Positions 49,262 through 60,425 of a stretch of 64,000 nucleotides of DNA are shown here, piece by piece; within the stretch, counting starts at the first letter, position 1, and every line of letters starts with the position of its first letter. The position numbers were made by a program, and so were the translations under genes. A model generated the notes under the pieces. That model was not told where the DNA came from. It ran no database searches and worked only from the letters and a program-made list of their open reading frames with translations. Source of the DNA: Hevea brasiliensis (taxonomy: Eukaryota; Streptophyta; Magnoliopsida; Malpighiales; Euphorbiaceae); NCBI RefSeq assembly GCF_030052815.1, contig NC_079493.1:57455191-57519190 (forward strand), written 5' to 3'.

Positions 49262-49300
49262 CTGAGACATTGTCTCAGCGATAGCTTTTTATTGCTGTCG
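49262..49300 (+). other. LTR double-hairpin module, copy 7
   Basis: Stem 1 CTGAGAC/GTCTCAG (49262-49278, perfect). Stem 2 CGATAGC/GCTGTCG (49279-49300) with one U-G pair. Flanks are TGCACCA and CAGGTA. Confidence 0.8.
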
Positions 49301-49903
49301 CAGGTAGACAGACGGATAGGGCAGCAGACTAGGCTGCTAGTGCATTCAGCGAGAGATCATCGGGTATATTGAGTATACCACATTTTGCATTTTGTACTGT
49401 AATGTATGTTCACTATATTTATATATTGTTCTTGATTTTGAGCAGTTGTAAATTAAAATTGTACATTGAAGTTGTAAAATAAATTATGAGTTATCTTGGC
49501 TTGTAAAATTTGTACTGTATTTCTTTTATCTCAGTCTTTGAAAAACTATTGGGGATTTGAGTTGAGAAAAATATTATGGTGTTTAACTGTTAGAGTTAAG
49601 ATTGAGAAAAATATTGAAATGCTTTTTACAGGTTTTCTGAAGAACTGTTTTTATCCAAAATACAGATGGCACTCTGCCAAAATTTTTACAGAAGTCACTA
49701 ATAGTCCAAATGTGTTAGCTGTTTCACTTCAGTTCAAAAAGGTTTTTAACACCTGTAAATTATGCTCACCACTGTAAAAAGAAGTAAGAAAAGTTTTAAA
49801 ATCCCTTGTAGTGTATTTAATGGGTTATCAGTAGGCGAAGTTGATAATTGATTAGGTATACTACGGGATCATGTTATGCCTTACAGAGGGGTAGAGTGTG
49901 ACA

Positions 49904-50690
49904 TTCTTATTAGCAGCCTCCACTGTTTCGTTCATTTGGGGATAGTATGGCAAAGAATTGAGATGTCGAATTTTGTACTAGTCACATAAACTCCGGATCT
50001 TTGGACCATTCAAATTCTTAGCACTGTCAGTGACAATTTTGCTGGGGAGGCCGTGTTGGCAGATAAAATTATTCTTGAGAAATTTGAGGAATGTATTCTG
50101 CATGATATGAGCATATGATGTCGCCTCAACCCATTTGGAAAAGTAGTCAATGGCCACCAAGATGAACCTGTGCCCATTGGATGCCTTGGGATTAATGAGA
50201 CCAATTACTTCAATGCCTCACATTGTGAAAGGCCAAGGTGAGACAAGATTAAACAATTGATGATGCGAAACATTTATTGGATCTACATAGATTTGACATT
50301 TATGACACTTTAAAAAGTACTCGATGCAGTCTTTTTCCAGAGTAGTCCAGAAGTATCCCAGTCTCATGATTTGCTTGGCCATCATATGCCCATTAGCATG
50401 AGTTGTGCAATTCCCCTGATGAGTCTCAAAAAGGATCCTCCTCGCTTCTTTTGCATCTATACATCTCAACAATTCGCCATTAGAGCCTCTTTTGTACAAA
50501 ATTTCCCCACTGGGGAAGTATCCCAGTGCTAATCTCCTGATCATTCTTCTTTCATTTCTACTTGCCCTCGAAGGGTATTCTCTGTTTTTGATGTAGACCT
50601 GGATATCATGATACCAGGGTTTACCATCGGTTTCTTTGTCGACCATGAAGCAATAAGTCGGCTCACTCCTTGCTTTAATTTGCAACATCT
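49904..50690 (-). pseudogene. Tat integrase, zinc-binding and catalytic core
   Basis: The N-terminal zinc region (ETHQGNCTTHANGHMMAKQIMRLGYFW, then CHKCQ) is open from 50688. After a frameshift near 50215 the core shows VAIDYFSKWVEA (first Asp near 50150), KIVTDSAKNLNG (second Asp) and PYYPQMNETVEAANKN (Glu, just above 49908). The chain resumes at 43920. This is typical Tat-lineage integrase with the DDE residues present but with broken frames. Confidence 0.87.
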
Positions 50691-51110
50691 GTGTTGTCTG
50701 TCCCTCTCCATCTGAGCCATGATAGCCAGAGTGGATAAGGCATCAGCAAACTAGTTCTTGTCGCGATTGAGGTGAGTGAAGGAAATCTCTTCAAATTTCT
50801 TAATCAATTCCAAGAGGTACTTTTGATATGGGATCAGTTTTTGGGTCTTTAGTTTGCCATTCCCCTTTGACTTGGTAAATGATCAAGGCTGAATCTTCGT
50901 ACACCTCTAACTTCCTAACTTTCATTTCGATGGCAGCCTATAAACCCATCACACAGGCTTCATATTCTGCAACATTGTTAGTGCAATCGAACCTCAGCTT
51001 GATAGCAATCAAGAAGTGTTTTTCATCAGGACAGTTCCAATCCTATTACCAGACAAATTGACTACACCGTCAAAATACACTTCCCATACATCAGTCGATT
51101 CTTTGTCCTC
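50691..51110 (-). pseudogene. Tat second (archaeal-type) RNase H
   Basis: WEVYFDG near 51085-51065 carries the first catalytic Asp, and NQFADAL-type FADALSTLA near 50745-50720 closes the domain. The middle is frameshifted (LIPYQKYLLELIKKFEEISF is readable). A second RNase H after the gypsy one is a diagnostic feature of Tat/Ogre elements. Confidence 0.8.
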
Positions 51111-51567
51111 GCTGCTGACCTCATTGACATGCTCATCGGGGAATTTCAAATCCAAGGCTTCATAATCTTGGATCGGGTTTTATGCCAGGAGATCAGTAAT
51201 CACGCTTCCTTTTACTGCCTTCCTGGTCATATAGACGATGTCATATTGAGAGAGTATGACCTGCCATTTCGCTATCCTTCCTGGCACGAACGGGCTTTCA
51301 AATACATACTTGATGGGATCCATTCGGGAGATGAGCCACGTTTTATGATTCAACATGTAGTGTTTGAGTCGATTTGCCGTCCAGGCCAATGCGCAGCAAG
51401 TTTTCTCTAGGGATGAGCACCTCGACTCGCAATCGTTGAATTTCTTACTCAAATAGTAAATGGCTCTTTCCTTTCGCCCTGTGTCATCATGCTGCCCCAA
51501 ACACACACTTAACTGGGTTCAATTTTAGTTGATACTTCCTAAGTCTTTCGAATACCTTTTTCAACAC
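51111..51567 (-). pseudogene. Tat gypsy-type RNase H and connection
   Basis: ERAIYYLSKKFNDCESRCSS and LEKTCCALAWTANRLKHY are the conserved gypsy RNase H blocks, followed by PIKYVFESPFVPGRIAKWQVILSQYDI. The part upstream of 51506, linking to RT, contains a frameshift and stop. Confidence 0.85.
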
Positions 51568-52429
51568 TTATGCATGACTTTCTCCCTCTCTAGACTTGAT
51601 GATCATATCATCCACATACACCTCCACTTCCTTGTGCAACATGTCATGGAATAATGTGGCCATAGCGAGTTGATAGGTAGCTCCAACGTTCTTTAACCCA
51701 AATGGCATGACCCGATAATAGAATACCCCCCACTGGGTGATGAATGCAGTTTTGTCTTTGTCCTCATCATCCATGGGGATTTGGTTATACCCTGATGCTT
51801 CGTCTATATACAAGCATCTCCCTAGTCCGGCAGCATTGTCTACTAGCACATCTATGTGAAGGAGAGGGAAATCATCCTTCAAGTTCACCTTGTTGAGATC
51901 CCTATAATCAACACACACTCTGACTCTTCTGTCCTTTTTCATTACTAGAACAACATTGGCTATCCATTGAGGGTATTTGACCACTTGCAGTAATCCAGCA
52001 TCATACTGCTTTTTGACTTCATCCCTAACTTTGAGCAGTGCATTGGGGTTCATTCTTCTTAACTTCTGTTTTACTGGAATCGTCATAGGAATCAGAGGGA
52101 TCTTGTGAGTTACTATTTGATGGTCTAATCCAGGCATATCATCATAGCTCTATGAGAATACATCGATGAATTCCTTAAGCAAGCTGACCATACTCTCAAA
52201 TTCCCCATTATTTATAACTTTAAGTTCCCTCTTTATTTCCTCAGTCCCTAAATTTATGGTGTGCGTTTTATCCCCACAAGGCACTAGGGAAGGTTCATCT
52301 TTTTCACCCCGTTCTTCTACAGGTTCTTCTTTAGAATCACTTAAAGTAATGGTAGTTATGGGAGTTTTAAAATTAAGATAAGGAACTTCTGAGTCAATTG
52401 AATTATTAAGTGTGAGTCGGTCAATGGTC
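51568..52429 (-). pseudogene. Tat reverse transcriptase
   Basis: The linker from 52429 (TIDRLTLNN...INLGTEE) leads to a TAG near 52150, then an open frame from MPGLDHQIVTHKIPL. Conserved blocks are VCVDYRDLNKVNLKDDFPL, YNQIPMDDEDKDKTAF, PFGLKNVGATYQ and the active site YVDDMII near 51605. It stops at TAG 51568 in what is normally HA.NL/VL, shortly before the connection to RNase H. It is the best-preserved catalytic domain of this element. Confidence 0.9.
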
Positions 52430-52588
52430 CTGAAGAAATAAAAGTGGAGTATATTAAAGAATGTATTTTAAGGAAAAGAGAATTGGATGCAAAACGCACT
52501 ATTAATTCATTAATTCAAAAGGGTCCATTTACAGCACTACACTTGTCACCATGGACAAAATGATCAAGTGTTGATAACAAAATGTACT
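52430..52588 (-). other. Candidate intron or linker between Tat protease region and RT
   Basis: The upstream frame ends at a TAA near 52589. The segment ends (minus strand) in a pyrimidine tract, CTTTTATTTCTTCAG, at 52430, a good 3' splice site, after which the pol frame is open. A GTACAT donor-like site lies at 52587, but the stop precedes it, so a spliced frame is not demonstrated. Ogre elements are known to have an intron between the protease region and RT. Confidence 0.4.
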
Positions 52589-53830
52589 TTATTCGAGATT
52601 GAGCACTGGAATGTCTTCTGCTGCCCAATTATCCAGTTCTTGCCCCTCAACAATCGGAGAGATCAGTGCTTCAGATAGGGAGTCTAATTGTATGACATTG
52701 ACGGATGGTTCTTCAGGAGATTCTTCACCTTCCTCTGGATTCTCAATGATCGGTTTGGTGAAAACATCTGTGACTTTCGGGACAACTTTCATTTTCCCAA
52801 CTCTCTGGTTAAACCTTTGATCCCGGAGTGTGTTCCTCATCCAGAACCTCCCATCCATGAGAGCATCTTCCTCATATCCCAGGCCGAAGAGACCGATCTT
52901 CTGAATAGCTGATATGGGTTCAACAATTCCCTGTAACGTGGCGCCTAATCCCTTGCACTTCTTGTATTCGCTCTTAAGCATCACCTTCGCAACCATAACC
53001 GCAGCCCCTTCATCCCTCAAGGTAGTTTCTTGTGACTTTAGTGCTTAGAAAGAACTTTCCAAGGACTTTTCAGTTGTTTCCACATAAGGAACTGATTGAG
53101 GCTTGGTGACTAGCATGGCTTCCTCCCCCCTCACTGTGATGATTTTACTGCCCATGATGTATTTAATTCTCTGGTACAGGGTTAAAGGCACAACATTTAC
53201 CGAGTGGATCTAGGGTCTCCCCAATAGCATGGTGCATGCAGGCTCGATATCCATCACTTTAAAAGTGACGTTGAAAGTGCATGCCCCTATTTGCAATGGC
53301 AAATTGATGTCCCCAAGCACTTCTCTCTTGGTACCATCAAAGACTCTTACCATCATAGCACTCTGGCGGATGACTGAAGGGTTAACGAGTAGTCGTGCTA
53401 TGGTGGCATTAGGGAAGACATTGAGAGCAGATCCGTTGTCAATCAGAACCTTGGCAACTATACATCCTTTGCATTTGACTGTCACATGTAGAGCTTTGCC
53501 AGCTGGATCTATCTCGTCTTCTGAGAAAGTAACAAAACTAGACGTCTGAATTTGTCCCACTATTTTCTCAAATTGCCCTAGTGTGATATCGGGATTTTCA
53601 AAGGCCTGATCCAAAGCCTTTTGCAAGGCTTGGTGATGCACTTCCGAGCTTAGTATCAGTGACAGCAATGAAATTTGAGCAGGCATCTTTCTCAGCTGCT
53701 CAATGACGTCATACTCACTCTGCTTCATGATTTGCAGCAATAGTTCTTCCTCTTCTTTTGGTTCAGTAGGTTCCCCTTTCTCAACTCTCACAGCCCCATC
53801 CTCCGTGTTCTCTTGTGGCTCTCCCATTTT
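52589..53830 (-). pseudogene. Tat protease and following G-patch-like region
   Basis: Open from 53827: an acidic leader (EPTEPKEEEELLLQIMKQSEYDV), then the protease with VLIDNGSALNVFPNATIARL near 53420-53480 (catalytic Asp; D-N-G in place of D-T-G, as usual in this lineage) and ending MLLGRP. A stop near 53210 (W-to-stop type, TAG) and another frame lead to YKKCKGLGATLQGI and GLFGLGYEEDAL, a Gly-rich segment typical of Tat polyproteins between protease and RT. It ends at the TAA near 52589. Confidence 0.85.
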
Positions 53831-56196
53831 TACTTTCCCCTTCTTCTTTTCCCTCTCATCATTTCTGTAACATCTCCCACTTCAGGTTATAAATTCTACC
53901 TCTTTATCTGGTGGGGAGGAGTTAGTGGTCGTGACAGGTTTTGTGTTTGATTGGGGAGTAGCATCGCTGGAGGGTCTGGCGTAAGTCATTTTAAAGTGCT
54001 CGTGGGGAGCGAAGCATGGTTTAGGAGGGGTTATGAGTTAAGTATGTGTATAATTGAGGGTAGGAGCTGAGGTGCTACTGGATGCCTCTTGAGTAAAGAC
54101 TTGAAGATTGTAGTTCCAAGGCACTGCATGGGTGTTTGTGACTGGGAGTTGAGGCAGGGTTCAGATGATTGTTATTAGAGGTGGTGATGTTAGTATGCTG
54201 GGAGCAGAAAAGGTTAATCTGGGATTGGGGGTGGAGGCATTCCAGCCAAACCCGGCTGTGTTTACTTCACCCTCTAACCTCAGTCTTCGCTGACATCTCA
54301 AAATTTTGAGTGACAGCATCCTCCATATTTCCTGCCTGAACTCCTCATAGTTTTGTAGCTCATGGTTAGCCGCTCCTCCATGGTAGGGGCATCCTGTACC
54401 ACTGTCCGACCAGAACGTCTGAGGGTATAGATATCCCTCTTTTACTGCCATTGAAAAAATTTTCTCGAAATGAGGAATCAGCCGATCTACCTCCAAAATT
54501 GAATTTTCATCCTGTGGCTCTATCATATTCACGCCACTACCTGCACCATGATTAGGCAATGGGTTTGAAGTGACATTGGGAAGAGAGCTATTTCCCTCAA
54601 TTTTTAATCAACCATTTCTGATCAGGGCCTGTACTCTTCCCTTGAGAGCACTGCAGTTGTCAGTTGAGTGCCCGAGTGCCCCGCCATGATATTCACATCA
54701 GACATTAGTGTCATAGCACCTGGGATATGGTGGCTGAATCGGGTCAAGGGGGATAGGCACTATTTGGTTTATACCTAGTAAGTACCAGTATATTCACTGA
54801 GTGGAAGAGGGAGAGGTGGATCAGGGTTCCTTTGTGGTCTCGGGTTGGTTTGGGGAGGAAGTGGTCTTGATTGATTTGGTTAGGCGGGCGGTCTAGGGTT
54901 GTAAGCTACTTGCGGTGGATATTGCGGGCAAGGGTGAGGATAATTTGGGAAAGGGGCGTGAATGTTTGTTATTGTAAGGCCTTGAGTAGGAGGGTACGAC
55001 CGAAAATTATTCTGAGAGAATGGAGGTTGGGTTGGTCAGGTGATGGAGTACACATCATCTTCTTTCTTCTTTCCAAAACTGGCGGTCTTCTTTGCAGAGT
55101 TCTCAGTCAACTCCTGCAGTCTCCCTAACCTGAGGTTAGCTTCAATTCTTTCACCAACTTGAATGATGTCTGAAAAGATGTTGGAGGTTTTTTCGATTAT
55201 CAGATTGAAGTACGGAGCCTTCAATGTCTCGATGAACAGAGAGCAGAGTTCGTTGTCCGTAACTATAGGATATACCTCCGCTGTTTTCTCTCTCCATCTC
55301 TGGGCATACTCTTTGAAGCTTTCCCTTTCTCTCCGTACCATGTTTTGGAGGTCTCTCCTTGTGGGGGCCACGTCACAATTGAACTTGTACTATTTCAGGA
55401 AAGCATCTGCCAAATCTTTCCAGGAGCGCAGTTTGCTCCTATCTAGTTGAATGCACCATCGCAGGGCTGCCACAGAGAGATTCTCATGGAAGAAGTGGAC
55501 CAAAAGCCTATCATTTTCTATAAGGGCTGACATCTTGGTGATGTAAGTGGCCAAGTTAATATGGGGGTCTGAATTCCCAGTATATTTGTCAAAGTCTGGA
55601 ACTTTGAATTTGGGTGGTACCACCACATCTGATACTAATCTCAGTGACGATACATCTATTGAACCGTACATGTTCAGACCCTCTATCGCCCTTAATCTTT
55701 CTTCTAGAGTAGTAAACTTCTCATTCTCTTTTTCTCTAATTTCTCATACTGCATGAAGCATTTCCCCAGTTGGGAAATAAGTTGTAGGGTGAATAGGAGG
55801 GATTGGTATGAGAGGGTGTAACTCAGCATTTGAGACAGCCAGATGATAAGGGAAAGGTAAGTCATTATTTGTGATGGCCAGATTGACAGTGATCGTTGGA
55901 TCGGGGATAGGAGGTTGAAAGGTGAAAGAGGTTAAAGATTGATAAGAATCAACTGTTGTAGGGAACGGGGGAGGTAATGGCAAATTTGGTTCGGATGTGG
56001 GTCTATTTTGGGATATCTCCTTCATCAGTCTCATGAGCTCTCAGACTTGGTCTCTTAATTCTGAAACTTGTCCCTGTAGGTTCTGTACTTGTTCTTGGTC
56101 TTCCATTATCTTCTTTGCTCGAGACATTGTTAAGTACACTCGTCTTGGTGGAACTGCTTGCTTAGTTGAGTTTGCTTTGCTAGGAGCAATGTTCAT
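53831..56196 (-). pseudogene. Tat gag
   Basis: Start chosen at ATG 56196 (MNIAPSKAN); an internal Met at 56127 is the alternative. There is a Pro-rich N-terminal region (56034-55744), then the retrotransposon gag domain: PPKFKVPDFDKYTGNSDPH near 55620-55560, ALRWCIQLDRS, and ESFKEYAQRWREKTAEV near 55330-55280. A TAG near 55390 splits it, probably from CAG. Zinc-type motifs follow: YHGGALGHSTDNC near 54700-54660 and CPYHGGAANHE near 54395. The tail to 53831 is frameshifted. Confidence 0.85.
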
Positions 56197-56551
56197 TTCC
56201 TATGGGAAGAAATTTTAAATTAGTTTGAAATTCTATAAGAGTTAGGGATCCTAACTGGGCAAAGGATACGGTGGCCTATAATAGCCAAAAATGGAGTCTG
56301 CAAAAAGATAATTGTGTCAACTTTATCATGGCATCGCTCAATAGTCCGATGGTGAATGACTGGATCGAATGCGTATCTATAATACTTATTCATATGGCAC
56401 ATTCGTCTTTTTGTACAATCCTAGCGAGGATAATTCCTACAGGAGTTATACTATTCATTCATATTTTGCTAAATAATGGTCCAAAGCGATTCATTAATCA
56501 AACAGCTCATACATAGCATTCTTTACAATTGCCTAGGCTCAGGGAGACTCT
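56197..56551. other. Spacer between Tat extra ORF and gag
   Basis: About 350 bp with no ORF that matches a family. Only short chance ORFs in both directions. Confidence 0.5.
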
Positions 56552-58425
56552 TTAAAATACAATGACATCTTTTAAGGTACTCATAAAGTCTTTCTTCTTG
56601 TCTGGCGGGGTTAAAACATATTTAGATTCTGGCAGGAGCTCTTTTTTCCCTTGTGCTATCATTTTTTCTAGCTAGTCAACATTTTCTCTTAGCTCTTGAT
56701 GAAGGGTTGCTTGCCTTTCTTTTTTTTTTTCCTTTCTTCAGCACACTCTTTCAAAATGTCATTGATCAGTTGTGCCTGTTCTTTTAGTTCAAGCTTCTTC
56801 TTTTTTCTTTCTTGTTTATACTCTTCCATGACTATCTCCTGGTATTCCATTTTCTCTTGCAACTTGCCATTCTGAACTCCTGCCACTCTTATTGCACCTT
56901 GGAGGGAAATCTTTTCTTTTTCCCATCGTGTTTCTTGTTCCTCAAATTCTGCCTTTTATGTCATCGCTTCTTCCCTGAGCCTTTTCACCTCCCTTTTCAG
57001 GATTTGCTATTGGTCTTCCAACTGCCTTATTCATTCTTGTAGTCGCTGGTTCTTAGCATTCGAATTCTGTAGAGAGCTTACGAATTGGGCGTTAGCTGCT
57101 TCTGAGAGAATTTCCCAATGAGGCACGCTCCCCTTAGGTTTTGCTGGTTTGGGGCATCCTTGGTATCTGTTTGTTCTCCATCTGAGATAATCTTCTGTGG
57201 TACTTGGCCCTTTAGGCGACCATTCCATCATAGTGATGCTCTCCCAGGATTTGCGGAATGCTTTCAGTTTTTCCTCTCCACTGAGTTCATGGTAGAAATG
57301 AGTTTGATGGAGTTCTTCAACATTGGGCGCAAATTAGGTTGAACCGAACTGTCTCATTACCAAAGCGGGGATGTAACTTGTGTATTCGGTCACTCCAATC
57401 AAAGGTACCAAATGACTACTCCCTATACTAAACAAAATAGGCTGACCCAAAGTCCATAACTTCCTCCAGTAGTAGTTGTGACTGTTGAAGCTTAGAATCT
57501 GCTCTTGCCATTGCAGCTCATTCTTTGGACTTATTGTCAGTCTAGCCATTTTTTTGATAAGCGGCTGGTCAAGACACCAAGTTAATCCCCTAGTTTCCAG
57601 AGGACACATGTGACTAAGAATCCAAAGATGTAGCAATTGGGAACAGCACTTGATAGATCCCTTACCTTGTCATCGGTAATAGGTAAGAGTCAAAAGGGTC
57701 TCTCCAAGGATTACCAGTATTGGGTTGACATTTTGCTTTTCTACTACCTAGAACACTTCTGTGATGCTACAAGTTATAATTCCCAAAGGCCCGGCAAATA
57801 AGATCAGACCGTAAATCCCCAGAGCTAGTGCTATCAAAGCCTGTTCCCATTGTTTGTTCTGAATGTACAGATCCAAACACTTTTTGATGTAAGTCCAATA
57901 CCACCCACGTGTGGTTCCCTTGACAGCTTCCTTGTCCTTTGCTTCCTCAGCAGAGACTCCCAATATATGTGTGAATCGTTTCCGAGTCTATTTATGCTCG
58001 AGGTGTTGGTAGATCCGATTCTGGGCCACATAAAGGATTTCTAGCAGTGCCTGATATTCTTCCATTGTGGGAGTCATATCAACATCATTGAAGGAGAACA
58101 CCCCATACTTGGGATTCCAAGTCGATAACATGGCCCTTAACGCCAGAACTTGTATTCTGACCCATATCAAGGTTGTAATCCTTCCATACTTTTCCCCAAA
58201 CTTTTCCTTGACGTGATCAGAAAGTGATTTCCAACTGCTGGATAGGTCCTTGAGAACGGTGATTCTGACTTCAACTTTGCTTGGATCTAACGGAGGTAAT
58301 AGGCCAAAGTTTGCCCCTATGTCGTCAATCTGAGGGGATTCTGAACTATGAAGCAGTTCGGACCATTGTCTAGCATTTCGTTCCTGCCTTGGAACTTCTT
58401 CTGTTAATTGACTCGAGGATGCCAT
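56552..58425 (-). pseudogene. Tat extra ORF upstream of gag (DUF7745-like, coiled-coil C-terminus)
   Basis: Sense-strand accessory ORF between the leader and gag. It starts MASSSQLTEEV at 58425. The first 145 codons (WSELLHSS, WNPKYGVFSFNDVDMTPTMEEYQALL) are open and resemble the plant DUF7745 family. Later blocks are readable in other frames: GWYWTYIKKCLDLY, WEQALIALALGIYGLILF, LGQPILFSIGSSHLVPLIGVTEYTSY and WSPKGPSTTEDYLRWR. A Lys/Glu-rich coiled coil (56886-56689) and a tail to TAA 56552 finish it. DUF7745 proteins accompany Tat elements; their role is unknown. Confidence 0.75.
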
Positions 58426-59238
58426 ATTAAAGTTTCTGTTTATCTTTTCACAGATCCTAATTTATAATGCCTGTGAGAGAAAATTTGTTAGCAGAATAAA
58501 TTTAGGTAATTTTGAATTATACTGTTGGCATGGCAATATCTATACACCTATCAAAATAGGAAGATGTTTAGATCATCCTAACAGTATGATTCAAAATTAC
58601 CCTCAAAAAATTTAAAAATACAAACAGAGTAAGGTGAAAGCAAGTATGTCCCTTTTGTCTTAAAATATGGAGAACCCTAGTACCGGGTAGGTCCTATCTA
58701 ATTGAATAGTTCTATCTTATGATGTAGTTTTCTACGGCTTTCAACTAATGTGATTGTTTAGCTCAAGGTCTAATTTTCTAAAAGTCATAGGTTCCCAAAT
58801 TGTCCCTACTGTAAACAGTAGAGCCCCATTCCATTACCGTGATACTAACGGGAGAATTCCACGGGCATCACAGTAGATGGAACAAGTTCCAATCTGAGCA
58901 GAAGCCTTCACGGATACTAACGGGGTAAAACCCACGGGTACCGCTACATGACTCCCTCCTATTTCCTAAAAGGGTAAGAAAGCCTAGGTATAGGGCTGAA
59001 GTGTGTGAGGACATTGTGTGAGTGTTCAGTGTGTGAAGGGACATATTTACCTCTTCCCTGTACAAGGGGAGTTTTAGACGAAAATTGCTGTAACAAATAA
59101 AACAACCAAAGTAAGAAAAATGGTTAGAGAGAATAATAATTAATATATCAAGATTTTCAAATTTTGTAAATTAAACTCCCTAATGAACATAAAATTAAAT
59201 CTGCTTTTGGACCTCTAAACCAGGGTTAAGGTGATAAC
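58426..59238 (-). other. Tat untranslated leader
   Basis: About 0.8 kb between primer site and extra ORF with no gene. It contains two related inverted-repeat segments, 58836-58871 and 58909-58945, sharing gatactaacggg...cacggg. A short ORF across them (59065-58868) is not supported. Confidence 0.65.
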
Positions 59239-59259
59239 TCCCCAGTTGAGTCGCCAAGC
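59239..59259 (-). other. Tat primer-binding site
   Basis: Minus strand CTTGGCGACTCAACTGGGG directly follows the LTR end CTTGCGACA. It resembles the TGGCGACTC... primer site of Ogre/Tat elements, assigned in Ogre to an Arg tRNA. The tRNA here is inferred, not checked. Confidence 0.75.
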
Positions 59260-59699
59260 TGTCGCAAGGGTTTTTGTGATTGCCTAGACGAACACTCACC
59301 GAAGTGGGAAAAGTGAGAAGTCGCCACTTTAATTTTGAGGGAAATTAAAGAAAACCATTTGTAAAAGATAAATTAAAAAGAAACCACTTCGAAAATAAAG
59401 ATTCTAGGTTCGGGATTCGTATACAGGTGGGGAAGGTGTTAGGCACCCCACCTCATCCCTCAATGAGGGTAAGCAGATTTAACATTGTGTTCTTCATAAC
59501 ATAAAACTGGTAATTAGGGGGTTTGGAGTGACGATGTTAATCCTTCGCATGAATAAGAGGAATGTTTGATATTTCACTATTCAGGGCTGCCCAAGAACAT
59601 GAGTGCATGAGATGACCCTTAGTGAGTAAGTGTTGGGTAGCAAATTTTTATTTAGGAGGTTAATTTGTGTATTGAAGTTGTGATATTTTAATTTGGGTT

Positions 59700-60425
59700 T
59701 TAGTTAAGAGAATTCGAGTAAGGACTCTCTCCTGATCTCTTGATGTATTAATTTAAGTGGGAGATTTTGGATAAGAACTCTCCTCCGATTTTCACATATT
59801 CTATTAAAATTTTGGCTGAGAATCGGGTAAGAACTCTCGCCCGATCTCTTAAAGTATTCTATTAAAGGATTTTGGATTAGAACTCCCCTTCGATCTCCAC
59901 ATATTTTATTGAAATTTTGGACGAGAATCGGGTAAGAACTCTCCCCCGATCTCTCAAAGTATTCTGTTTGAAGTTTTAAGTGAAGGATCTCGGATAAGAA
60001 CTCTCCTCCGATCTCCACATTTTATTAAAATTTTGGGTGAGAATCAGGTAAGAACTCTCCCCCGATCTCTTAAAGTATTCTGTTTAAAGTTTTAAGTGAA
60101 AGATCTCAGATAAGAACTCTCATCCGATCTCCACATTTTATTAAAATTTTAGATGGGAATCGAGTAAGGACTTTCTCCTGATCTCTTAAAGTATTCTGTT
60201 TAAAGTTTTAAGTGAATGATCTCAAATAAGAACTCTCCTCCGATCTCCACATTTTATTAAAATTTTGGGCGAGAATCGGGTAAGAACTCCCCCCCGATCT
60301 CTTAAAATATTCTATTTAAAGTTTTAAGTGAAGTATCTCGGGTAAGAACTCTCCTCCGATCTCCACATTTTGTTAAAATTTTGGACGAGAAATAGGTAAG
60401 AACTCTCCCCCGATCTCTTAAAGCA
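59700..60425. repeat. Tandem hairpin array in Tat 5' LTR, 13 half-units
   Basis: Same alternating half-units as at 6440-7065 with one extra ~118-bp period. The array lies downstream of the minus-strand TATA, so it should be transcribed as part of R/U5. Confidence 0.85.

Larger units (their letters stand above)
43926..49903 (+). mobile_element. Gypsy solo LTR in Tat integrase, TSD TTCTT (interrupted)
   Basis: Starts TGTAACACCCCTATG and ends AGTGTGACA, flanked by TTCTT at 43921-43925 and 49904-49908. Without the nested LTR it is about 2.83 kb. The distal part resembles 4000-5683. It carries the double-hairpin module at 49262-49300. Small ORFs in it are not supported as genes. Confidence 0.9.

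Noticed and set aside
56220..56516. Host or Tat gene in the gag spacer (60-81 aa ORFs on both strands)
   Set aside because: Overlapping short ORFs without motifs or conserved context.
6860..60018. Repeat-rich ORFs 6860-7174 (+) and 59704-60018 (-)
   Set aside because: They are translations of the tandem hairpin array; the two LTRs open different strands and frames.
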